From: a candidate division TA06 bacterium
Lineage (GTDB): Bacteria > Hydrothermota > DG-26 > E44-bin18 > JADFOU01
Assembly: GCA_022562655.1 (NCBI GenBank)
Contig: JADFOU010000054.1
Location: forward strand, 1-10,035
Length of the DNA: 10,035 nucleotides
Reading direction: 5' to 3'
Under the pieces are notes generated by a model. That model was not told the DNA's origin. It saw nothing but the letters and a program-made list of their open reading frames with translations, and searched no databases. This document shows, piece after piece, positions 4,471 to 10,035 of this stretch. How positions within the stretch are numbered: the first letter of the stretch is position 1; the number at the start of each line of letters is the position of its first letter. Position numbers and translations under genes: made by a program.

Positions 4471-7466
4471 TAATTCATATCTGAATGGATCGTCTTCGTC
4501 AAGGCTAAGACATAGACCTGACGGGTTCCCGCATCTTTGAGAACTCGGGTCAACTCATTCAAAGTGGCTCCAGAGTCATAAAGGTCTTCAATGATTAAAA
4601 TGCGTTTGTCCATCACCTCTTCCTTGTTTGGAACCCGAAAGGCCCCTTTCACATTCTTCTCTTTCTGCACCTCTGTCGTCATCTCCTTCTGAGGTTGAGT
4701 TGTGCGTATCTTTTCGATGATGTCGAATCGGGCGGGAATGTTCACCTTTTTCTCTAGCATATCCGTTAAGAGGGAGACAGGATCAAAAGGACGATCTTTG
4801 ATGGAAGGGGGAACGGGGAGAAGGAGATCGGCTTTAGCGAAGGGAGGGTGGTCCAGGATAAACAACGCCATTTTGTCCGCCAACTCCCTGACGAGATCTT
4901 TTTCCAAACCGTATTTGAATCGGAAAGTCAACTCTCCAATCTCCGTCCTTTTCCATTCAAATCCTGTAGGACGGCTGTTGATGTCCAGGGCATATCCTTC
5001 ATTGAAGGCACCCTTCAGAGATTTTGGATGTGGGATAGAAAGAAATCGCTCTACCTCTTCGTCATCCTCAGTTCCTTTGGGTTCTGTTCTCTTTGGGTCT
5101 GCTCGTACAAATCGGTTGACTGACTCAATAACCTTTGTCCCGAATTGTTCCACCTTCGCCTTTCCTATTCCTTGAACCTCTTCGAGCTCGGGTAGGCTTT
5201 TCGGTTTGTGATGAGCAATCTCTCTTAATGTCTGATCGTGAAATATCATAAAGGCAGGGACGCCCTTCTCTTTTGCGATTTCGAATCGTATCTCTTTCAG
5301 TTCTTCAAATAGCTTCTCCTCTAAAGAGTCGGCCAATTTCGTGGTTTTCTCAAAAGGCAGGGATATAGCCACAGGAATCTTCTCTCGGAAGATCCTCTTC
5401 CCTAAAGGGGTCAAGGTTAATACAGGAAGTTCTCTCTCTGTGCTTTTCAGGAGTTTCTTTCCCCACAGTTGGTTTAGAATCTTCTCAACCTGTTCTTGGG
5501 AGTATTGAGACAAAACCCCATAGGATTTCCCTCGGTCAAAACGAGATTCAGTGATCCATTTCGCTTTTGAACCTCTGAGGACCTGGATGATCTTGATTTT
5601 TCCTACAGGCCATCTCAAGGTATCAATCGATTCGAGAACCTGATGGACGACCTGGCTCGTTCCATCTTGTTCCTTTGAAATTCCCTGTCCAAATCGGGAA
5701 TCCCTCTCGATCGATTTTTCCTCAATCAAGGACGACTTCCCTTTGGATGTCAGCCTGATGACTGCGGATCGACCCCAACCGATCTCCTTCAAGAGTCTCT
5801 TCTCGATCAACTCATTGAGAATTCGGTCAATCCCTTTTCGGGAGAAGAGGGAGGAGGTTTTGATCTTCTCTTGCCTTTTCCCGACAAGGCTTCGGAGGAT
5901 CTTCTCCCTTTGAAGGGGCCATTCTGATTGATCAAAGATCTCCAAAATCCGACGGGTCAAGTTTACCGTTTCACCCTCTTTCCAGTCGGTAGCCGAGACT
6001 TTCATGTCGCGTGTCTCGCAGTTGTCACAACATCGCTGGTTTTGGGAAGGAAGATGATCCCCGAAGTATGAGAGGATGAATTTGCGACGGCATCCATTGA
6101 ATTCTGCATATCGGATCACCCGGTTGAGTCGCTCAACTTTTGTCCTTTTCTGTTGGGCTAAGTATTTCACATCGAGGGGTAAGGAATCCGCCTGGAGGGA
6201 GGGTTTGAGAAATCGGATCGAGAACATCTGGGCTCTATCCGGTAATCTCACCAGGATCCCCAACCTTTCCAACTCCTGAATGGAGACACGAACTTTCGTT
6301 TCTCTCAGTCCCGTCATTTCCTCAATCTCTTCTGAAAGGATTTTGAATTCCTCTCCCTGGTTTCGCTGGACGAGAGCCTGATAAACCCTCTTGATCTCTT
6401 CGGGTGTGATGGACTTGTTCTCAATGAGCCACTGTTGAAAAGCTCGGTCTTCTGGTGAATAGAAGAGAATACATTCTGCGTTGAGTCCATCCCTTCCTGC
6501 ACGACCTGTTTCCTGATAATAGTTCTCCAAACTGCTGGGGAGATTATAGTGGATGACAAAGCGGATATTGGGTTTATCAATGCCGAGACCGAAGGCAATC
6601 GTGGCACAGACGACTTGAATCTCTTCCTTCATAAAAGAATCTTGGATCGTTTCTCTTTCTTCGCTTTCGAGACCTGCATGGTAATAACCTGCTGGGATTC
6701 CGACGACTTCAATGAGAAATTGGGCAACTTCTTCTGCTTCCCGCCTTGTTCCAGTATAGACAATTCCCACTCCCTTGCTTCTTTCTAATCTCTTTTTGAG
6801 TTCCCTCAATTTCGACCTTTCATCAAATGTGTAAAAGACTTCAAAGTAGAGGTTGGGTCGGTTGAAGCCTGTGAGGATGGTTTCGGCTTTCTCCAGGTTT
6901 AATTGCGTCTTGATATCCCTTTGAATCTTCGGCGGAGCTGTGGCGGTTAAGGCGAGAACTCTGGGATGGTTGAGAAGGGGGAAAGAGTTTTTGAGGGCAA
7001 GATAATCGGGGCGAAAATCATGTCCCCATTGGGAGATACAGTGGGCCTCATCAATGACAAAGAGGGAGATTTTTGCCTTGGAGATGGCCTCTAAGAAAGG
7101 GCGACTTCGGAAGCGTTCTGGAGCCGTATAGACCATCTTGAATTCTCCTTGGATCAACCCCCTGATCCGGCTCTCCTGTTCAACTGAAGAGATGGAACTG
7201 TTGATAAAGGTTGCCTTTAGGAGGTTGACCCCTTGGATAGCATCCACTTGATCTTTCATCAGGGCGATGAGAGGAGAGATCACGAGGGTCGTTCCATCTA
7301 ACAGGAGAGAGGAGAGTTGATAGCAGAGGGATTTCCCCGATCCGGTGGGCATCACTGCCAGGACATCCTTTCCCTCAAGGATTGTGGAGATTACCTCCTC
7401 CTGTCCTGGACGGAAGGAACTGAACCCGAAATGGTCCTTGAGTTTCTGGAGGAGAGGAATTTTCAT
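4470..7466 (-). CDS. recQ: RecQ helicase with two RQC-like domains, HRDC and ComF-like PRTase
   Basis: RecQ helicases unwind forked, recombining and G-quadruplex DNA 3'-to-5'. The core is complete: FRPGQ (18-22), Walker A MPTGSGKS (39-46), DEAH (139-142) with SQWGHDFR, ALTATA (172-177), ATIAFGLGIDKPNIR (288-302), QETGRAGRDG (318-327). The zinc site C459 with CCDNC (479-483) follows. Two successive winged-helix (RQC-like) segments lie at about 502-580 and 604-693, where one is usual. An HRDC domain is at about 713-788 (GVPAFMIFHDQTLREIA, VQGIGKAKVEQFG). The last 180 residues are a ComF-type phosphoribosyltransferase: FKYG (850-853), LLLPVPPS (881-888) and the PRPP loop ILIIEDLYDSGATLNE (956-971). 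At 998 residues it is far longer than a typical bacterial RecQ (about 600). The start gives the family N-terminus and matches the promoter at 7502-7530. Dimerisation and the PRTase substrate are unknown; a nucleotide-sensing role is inference. Confidence 0.95.
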   Translation of the reverse strand: MKIPLLQKLKDHFGFSSFRPGQEEVISTILEGKDVLAVMPTGSGKSLCYQLSSLLLDGTTLVISPLIALMKDQVDAIQGVNLLKATFINSSISSVEQESRIRGLIQGEFKMVYTAPERFRSRPFLEAISKAKISLFVIDEAHCISQWGHDFRPDYLALKNSFPLLNHPRVLALTATAPPKIQRDIKTQLNLEKAETILTGFNRPNLYFEVFYTFDERSKLRELKKRLERSKGVGIVYTGTRREAEEVAQFLIEVVGIPAGYYHAGLESEERETIQDSFMKEEIQVVCATIAFGLGIDKPNIRFVIHYNLPSSLENYYQETGRAGRDGLNAECILFYSPEDRAFQQWLIENKSITPEEIKRVYQALVQRNQGEEFKILSEEIEEMTGLRETKVRVSIQELERLGILVRLPDRAQMFSIRFLKPSLQADSLPLDVKYLAQQKRTKVERLNRVIRYAEFNGCRRKFILSYFGDHLPSQNQRCCDNCETRDMKVSATDWKEGETVNLTRRILEIFDQSEWPLQREKILRSLVGKRQEKIKTSSLFSRKGIDRILNELIEKRLLKEIGWGRSAVIRLTSKGKSSLIEEKSIERDSRFGQGISKEQDGTSQVVHQVLESIDTLRWPVGKIKIIQVLRGSKAKWITESRFDRGKSYGVLSQYSQEQVEKILNQLWGKKLLKSTERELPVLTLTPLGKRIFREKIPVAISLPFEKTTKLADSLEEKLFEELKEIRFEIAKEKGVPAFMIFHDQTLREIAHHKPKSLPELEEVQGIGKAKVEQFGTKVIESVNRFVRADPKRTEPKGTEDDEEVERFLSIPHPKSLKGAFNEGYALDINSRPTGFEWKRTEIGELTFRFKYGLEKDLVRELADKMALFILDHPPFAKADLLLPVPPSIKDRPFDPVSLLTDMLEKKVNIPARFDIIEKIRTTQPQKEMTTEVQKEKNVKGAFRVPNKEEVMDKRILIIEDLYDSGATLNELTRVLKDAGTRQVYVLALTKTIHSDMN

Positions 7467-7501
7467 AGAGTATGAATTCTATTGGTTCATAAACTTGTTG
7501 A

Positions 7502-7530
7502 ATTTAACCATCCTCTTCATCCAATGTCAA
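7502..7530 (-). promoter_or_regulatory. Putative sigma-70 promoter of recQ-dprA
   Basis: On the minus strand a perfect TTGACA (7530-7525) is followed by 17 bp and TTAAAT (7507-7502; 4 of 6 matches to TATAAT). An alternative -10, TAAATT, has 18-bp spacing. Transcription would begin near 7495, giving an untranslated leader of about 28 nt before the recQ ATG. Confidence 0.6.
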
Positions 7531-7962
7531 CTTAAATTACAAAAATCATAATTTGGACACAACTTACAAAAAACTGTAGCCGAGTTCACCTAAGGCAGAT
7601 AACCTCGGTTACGCTTGAATAAGAGGTGATTTTGAAAGTTGTGGAGGAAGAAAGCGGTGATATGAAGGTTTAAGAACTGCCCAATTGACTTATGGGAAAG
7701 AAAATCTACGAAAATTTAACCGCTTCATCAGTCCATTAACCAAATTATGAAATTTTGTCAAGGGGGTAATTGGGGAAATATTGAAGGGGAAATTGAGGGG
7801 GGCGATTTATTTGAGAATTATCCTAGGATCTCCTTTATTTCTTAAATCTGAGCCTGTCCCGGGCCATTAGATGATAGGAAACAGAGAAGCATGATATTTT
7901 TCCAAAACCATTTTCTTAACGCTCTCTTCCTACCTGAACGATCTTATTGCTTTATTTCTCTT
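7531..7962. other. Gene-free stretch upstream of recQ
   Basis: I find no convincing reading frame or known RNA gene. Visible structures are a hairpin GTAGCCGAG (7576-7584) with CTCGGTTAC (7604-7612), nine pairs including one G·U; a four-tract G-run motif at 7762-7802; and a short palindrome ATCCTAGGAT near 7821. The stretch from 7576 to about 7740 could hide a small structured RNA, but I see no family signature. Confidence 0.5.
7762..7802 (+). other. Potential G-quadruplex motif
   Basis: Four G tracts on the plus strand: 7762-7766 (5 G), 7772-7775 (4 G), 7786-7789 (4 G), 7797-7802 (6 G). The loops are of 5, 10 and 7 nt and AT-rich. The middle also reads as two near-copies of GGGGAAATTGA. It stands out against AT-rich surroundings and lies about 300 bp upstream of the recQ start. 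Tract and loop lengths fit intramolecular quadruplex formation, although the 10-nt loop is long. Confidence 0.45.
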
Positions 7963-8008
7963 TGCGAATGTTCGAATATTCTAATGTTAGAATATTCGAA
8001 CATTCGCA
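7963..8008. repeat. Perfect 46-bp palindrome downstream of the cyclophilin gene
   Basis: The left arm is 7963-7984 and the right arm 7987-8008: 22 perfectly paired bases with a TG loop. The arms contain nested TTCGAATATTC units. It sits 37 bp after the cyclophilin stop codon. No T-run follows on either strand, so it is not a textbook terminator, but the RNA hairpin could still block 3' exonucleases. A short dispersed palindromic element is equally possible. Confidence 0.85.
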
Positions 8009-8045
8009 CATAGCATTCATAAGGAAATACCCTCTCTAATTTTGA

Positions 8046-8813
8046 CTATTGAATGATTCGGGCCGTCTTGATATAGTCCAACTCTGGGAATTCCTGGGTC
8101 AGGTACGCGTTTCCTTCCGACTGGATCCGCCCCTGATTGGGGCCTCTTCCCCCGGGGGCTCCTTCACCGTAGCCGGAATAGAAAGAATCCACGACCTCCA
8201 TACCCTCGATGACTTCGCCAAAGGACGAAAAGCCCGATCCATCGAGGCGGGAATTGTTTCCGAAGTTGATGAAGACCTGTGTCGTACGGGTATTTGGCCC
8301 TGACATGGCGAAGCTGATCCTGCCACGGGTGTTGCTCTCCTTCACCGGATCATCCTCAATGTTTGCATCGCTCCATTTCGCCGAAATCTTCGGGTCGCCA
8401 TTGATCCCAAACTGAGCCATGAAGCCCGAAATGATTCGGAAAAAGCGGATCTCGTCATAGAAACCATTTTTCACCAGGTTGTAGAATCGGTCGGCTCCCT
8501 TCGGGGACCAATCCCGCGTCACTTTCAGAACAAAATCCCCCTTGCTAGTCTCGAATTTGACCCGATACTCGGCGGGGGCTTCCTGATTCATGGCAGGGCC
8601 ATCCGGGTTGAGGAGCGCCTCCTTGATTGGTTCCTCCTTGATCTCCTCCACGGATTCAACCTCCTCTATGGTTTCCTCAGCTGGTTTTGCCTTTTCTGTT
8701 GGCTGTGGGGACTCAGAGCTGCCGCCGGTATTTTGCGAACACCCCGCGGCAAGAAAGAAAACTGCAAGGGATGTCAATACAAAAATCTGAAACAGGCTTC
8801 TGTACATCTTCAT
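8046..8813 (-). CDS. Lipoprotein cyclophilin-type peptidyl-prolyl isomerase
   Basis: It catalyses proline cis-trans isomerisation and probably assists folding of secreted proteins. The 255 residues begin with a signal peptide and lipobox (FFLAAGC, lipidated C25), so the protein should be exported and membrane-anchored. An acidic, low-complexity tether follows (30-75), then the cyclophilin fold from about 83: FFRIISGFMAQFG (124-136) with catalytic R126 and the F131/M132/Q134 set, TTQVFINF (177-184), and LDGSGFSSFGEVIEGMEVVD (190-209). The ATG at 8813 was chosen over the upstream ATG at 8960 because GAGGAGG lies five bases before it, the signal peptide begins there, and the promoter at 8866-8894 lies inside the longer frame. 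It is the first minus-strand gene of the segment and is separated from recQ by 580 bp, so it is probably its own transcription unit. Confidence 0.95.
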   Translation of the reverse strand: MKMYRSLFQIFVLTSLAVFFLAAGCSQNTGGSSESPQPTEKAKPAEETIEEVESVEEIKEEPIKEALLNPDGPAMNQEAPAEYRVKFETSKGDFVLKVTRDWSPKGADRFYNLVKNGFYDEIRFFRIISGFMAQFGINGDPKISAKWSDANIEDDPVKESNTRGRISFAMSGPNTRTTQVFINFGNNSRLDGSGFSSFGEVIEGMEVVDSFYSGYGEGAPGGRGPNQGRIQSEGNAYLTQEFPELDYIKTARIIQ

Positions 8814-8865
8814 AGGAACCTCCTCAAATATAACGTGTGAATAAATCATATCATTCTGACGCCCG

Positions 8866-8894
8866 ATTTTACTGCCTGAAATCCGGAAAGTCAA
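8866..8894 (-). promoter_or_regulatory. Sigma-70-like promoter of the cyclophilin gene
   Basis: On the minus strand TTGACT (8894-8889), 17 bp, TAAAAT (8871-8866). Each hexamer differs from consensus at one position. The start point would fall near 8859, about 45 nt before the ATG at 8813, whose Shine-Dalgarno (GAGGAGG, 8825-8819) is strong. Confidence 0.7.
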
Positions 8895-9001
8895 GAACGA
8901 TTCTGCTTTTGATCGGAGAGTTGAAAGAGTTACATTAACCTTTCGCTCTCGGTTTACCAAGCCCTTGGATAAATAAATCTGTCTTTTTTTTCAATTTTCC
9001 C

Positions 9002-9030
9002 TTGACACGACATCGAAATAGTGATATATT
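9002..9030 (+). promoter_or_regulatory. Strong sigma-70-like promoter before the AbiEi-type gene
   Basis: TTGACA (9002-9007), 17 bp, TATATT (9025-9030): a perfect -35 and five of six matches at -10. Transcription would begin near 9037, giving a very short leader. It is oriented away from the cyclophilin promoter about 110 bp to the left. Between them I see only a T-rich stretch. Confidence 0.75.
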
Positions 9031-9048
9031 GAAAGCGAAGATTCTCCC

Positions 9049-9432
9049 ATGTTATGGAAGAATATGCACTTTAAATATACCAAATCGAAGGTTCCTGGTG
9101 GCATTTCAGAAAAGAACCGGAGGCTTTTGGATGCTCTGCATAGGGAACAGAATGGACCTTTTACGATCACAGATGTAGCCAAGTCATGGAGCATGGACCG
9201 AACTCGGGTAGGTCGTCTTCTCGCTTACTGGGCATCTCGAGGGTGGCTTTCTCGAATCCGAAAAGGTCTCTACATCACCGTGCCGCTTGGCGCAATGGAT
9301 CCAGCCAAACGAAGAGAAGATCCTTGGATTGTGGCGACTCGGATCTTCGGGCCATGTTATATAGGAGGCTGGAGTGCTTGCGATGCACCGTTGGCTCCTG
9401 GAGCAGCTTGGGATGGCCGCCCAGTAGGGTGA
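9049..9432 (+). pseudogene. AbiEi-type antitoxin / regulator, truncated
   Basis: AbiEi proteins are the antitoxins and autorepressors of type IV AbiE abortive-infection systems; their N-terminal winged helix binds DNA. Residues 19-75 form that winged helix (ISEKNRRLLDAL, FTITDVAKSWSMDRTRVGRL, SRGWLSRIRKGLYITVP). The family core DPWIVATRIFGPCYIGGWSA (91-110) follows. Relatives continue EHWGLTEQ-like for roughly 100 more residues. Here family similarity stops at C111 (about 9381) and the frame ends after 16 unrelated residues. A shifted frame reads HRWLLEQ just after the break, so a small indel rather than a clean junction is possible. The ATG at 9049 or 9064 could be the start; neither has a strong ribosome site. 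No AbiEii toxin is visible downstream. The truncated protein might still bind DNA. Confidence 0.75.
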
Positions 9433-9531
9433 CCTCCGCGCTGGGACGGCCGCCAACAGCCGGCCCGCCCAGAGGTAGCCGACGAAGCAGGCGTCCTGAC
9501 GTTCGCTGGTGACCTCCTATCGTCGCGTAAA

Positions 9532-9561
9532 CCGCGTCCGGCTGTCTAGGCCCGGACGCGG
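9532..9561. repeat. GC-rich perfect hairpin
   Basis: CCGCGTCCGG (9532-9541), a 10-nt loop, CCGGACGCGG (9552-9561). No T-run on either side. It could be the terminator-like end of a lost gene or a recombination site, with no further evidence for either. Confidence 0.5.
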
Positions 9562-9583
9562 CCACAGGATGAAAGACTGAGAA

Positions 9584-9600
9584 AGCTCCCGGCGGGAGCT
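9584..9600. repeat. 17-bp palindrome
   Basis: AGCTCCCG, G, CGGGAGCT: an 8-bp perfect dyad about 70 bp upstream of the dehydrogenase start. Its position would suit a repressor operator for that gene, but nothing else supports this. Confidence 0.35.
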
Positions 9601-9668
9601 GACGGTCGCGTATGCATGCCCCGCCGAGGAGATCGGCGGCGGAGAAGAGATCAACAGGAGGTAGGAGC

Positions 9669-9758
9669 ATGCCAGGAAAGTTCGACGGAAAGGTCGCACT
9701 CGTCACCGGCGCCAGCTCGGGCATCGGCCGCGGTGTGGCCGTGGCCTTCGCCCGGGAG
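9669..9758 (+). pseudogene. Short-chain dehydrogenase (SDR), N-terminal fragment only
   Basis: ATG at 9669 is preceded by AGGAGG with a 7-bp gap, a good start. The 30 residues to 9758 are a textbook SDR N-terminus: FDGKVALVTGASSGIGRGVA, with the TGxxxGIG NAD(P)-binding turn at 13-20, then VAFARE. A normal SDR would continue with a second strand and about 220 more residues including YxxxK. Here the match ends at an inverted repeat (9761-9777) and the frame closes at 9833 with unrelated, arginine-rich residues. The GC-rich codon use differs from the genes left of 9380. Confidence 0.8.
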
Positions 9759-9760
9759 GT

Positions 9761-9777
9761 GCTCGCCAAAGGCGAGC
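9761..9777. repeat. Inverted repeat at the SDR/RecQ fragment junction
   Basis: GCTCGCC (9761-9767), AAA, GGCGAGC (9771-9777). The SDR fragment ends just left of it on the plus strand and the HRDC fragment ends just right of it on the minus strand, so the two truncated genes converge on this dyad. It may be a bidirectional hairpin or the scar of an inversion or chimeric join. Confidence 0.6.
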
Positions 9778-9780
9778 CCG

Positions 9781-10035
9781 TGCGAAGAACGCGCGACCGA
9801 ACCAGCCGTGCTTCGCACGCCCGATCCCGCTGATCCCGAGCATGCCCCCGAGCGTACCCGGTCGCACCCTCGCCATATCAGCCAGTGTCCAATCACTGAA
9901 AATCACGTCTAGCGGCACACGCCGCTCCTGAGCGATCGCTCGCCGAAGTGCGCGCAGCACCTCGAACACGCGCTCAAGCCCTTCGGCCCCCACTACGTCC
10001 CGCACGCCGACGAGCTCCGCGTTATCCGCGGGAAC
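9781..10035 (-). pseudogene. RecQ HRDC-domain fragment, runs off the window
   Basis: The minus-strand frame is open from the window edge. It reads a clear HRDC domain: VFEVLRALRRAIAQERRVP, DVIFSDWTLADMARVRPGTL, GISGIGRAKHGWFGRAFF (ending near 9784). HRDC domains bind DNA at the C-terminus of RecQ helicases. This one is homologous to, but clearly different in sequence and base composition from, the HRDC of the complete RecQ in this window. After 9784 the frame reads through the inverted repeat and the antisense of the SDR fragment until a stop at 9703, so the natural C-terminus appears replaced. Whether the upstream helicase part exists cannot be seen. Confidence 0.75.

Larger units (their letters stand above)
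9382..9668. other. GC-rich unassigned stretch after the AbiEi break
   Basis: Base composition changes abruptly at about 9381 to GC-rich, unlike everything to the left. I find no frame with recognisable family content. It holds a direct repeat GGTGACCTCC (9428-9437 and 9508-9517), a perfect 10-bp hairpin (9532-9541 with 9552-9561) and a 17-bp palindrome centred on 9592. It ends in a good ribosome site (AGGAGG, 9656-9661) belonging to the dehydrogenase fragment. Confidence 0.5.

Noticed and set aside
7576..7740. Riboswitch or small RNA upstream of recQ
   Set aside because: One modest hairpin is present, but no known aptamer core or RNA family signature can be recognised, and it lies upstream of the predicted recQ promoter.
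7963..8008. Intrinsic terminator for the cyclophilin gene
   Set aside because: The hairpin is strong, but no T-run follows it on the minus strand, so I list it as a palindrome instead.
8814..8960. Longer cyclophilin start at 8960 with 49 extra N-terminal residues
   Set aside because: The extra residues hide the signal peptide, contain the promoter hexamers at 8866-8894, and lack a ribosome site; the ATG at 8813 has a strong one.
9382..9668. Insertion sequence end or transposase remnant at the AbiEi break
   Set aside because: No transposase motif, matched terminal inverted repeats or target duplication flanking the break could be found.
9275..9769. 164-codon minus-strand frame across the GC-rich stretch
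   Set aside because: It runs antisense to both the AbiEi-type gene and the SDR fragment and shows no family motif; long open frames are expected by chance in GC-rich DNA.

Overview
This window comes from a bacterium of moderate GC, probably uncultivated and known from metagenomes. The evidence is ordinary bacterial core genes (recO, mgtE, dprA, recQ, a lipoprotein cyclophilin), -35/-10 promoters with 17-bp spacing, and an unusual load of short dispersed palindromic repeats. Some of these repeats have entered reading frames without breaking them. From memory, repeat fragments of this style are common in draft genomes of several candidate phyla and of sulfate-reducer and Nitrospirota relatives. 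I cannot fix the taxon from this sequence.

Layout. From 1 to about 9380 the window is one coherent segment. Six genes lie on the minus strand, in transcription order: secreted cyclophilin-type peptidyl-prolyl isomerase (8813-8046), a RecQ helicase with a C-terminal ComF-like phosphoribosyltransferase domain (7466-4470), a DprA/Smf-like protein (4441-3509), a DUF89 metal-dependent phosphatase-like protein (3437-2517), the magnesium channel MgtE (2241-904), and RecO, cut by the window edge (819-1). The recQ-comF gene and dprA are 28 bp apart and look co-transcribed from a promoter at 7502-7530. DprA and ComF are both known from natural transformation, RecQ acts on branched or structured DNA, and RecO loads RecA. 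The group therefore looks like a DNA uptake, recombination or repair set, with the RecQ-ComF fusion beside dprA as its most distinctive element.

Gaps between genes hold repeats: a GCAGT-rich dyad (828-886), two copies of a double-hairpin element (2299-2510), an AT-rich tract overlapping the dprA stop (3484-3524), a purine-rich TAG repeat (4442-4470), a four-tract G-run motif (7762-7802) and a perfect 46-bp palindrome (7963-8008). Three more repeats sit in frame inside genes: two in recO, one of them between the zinc-binding cysteine pairs, and one in the DUF89 gene.

Right end. A plus-strand AbiEi-type antitoxin gene with a strong promoter (9002-9030) starts normally at 9049 but loses family similarity at about 9381. 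From there the sequence turns clearly GC-rich and becomes a patchwork: an unassigned stretch, the first 30 codons of a short-chain dehydrogenase, a 17-bp inverted repeat, then the HRDC end of a second, unrelated RecQ on the minus strand running off the window. Several breakpoints within about 400 bp suggest either a rearranged, horizontally acquired junction or a chimeric contig end.
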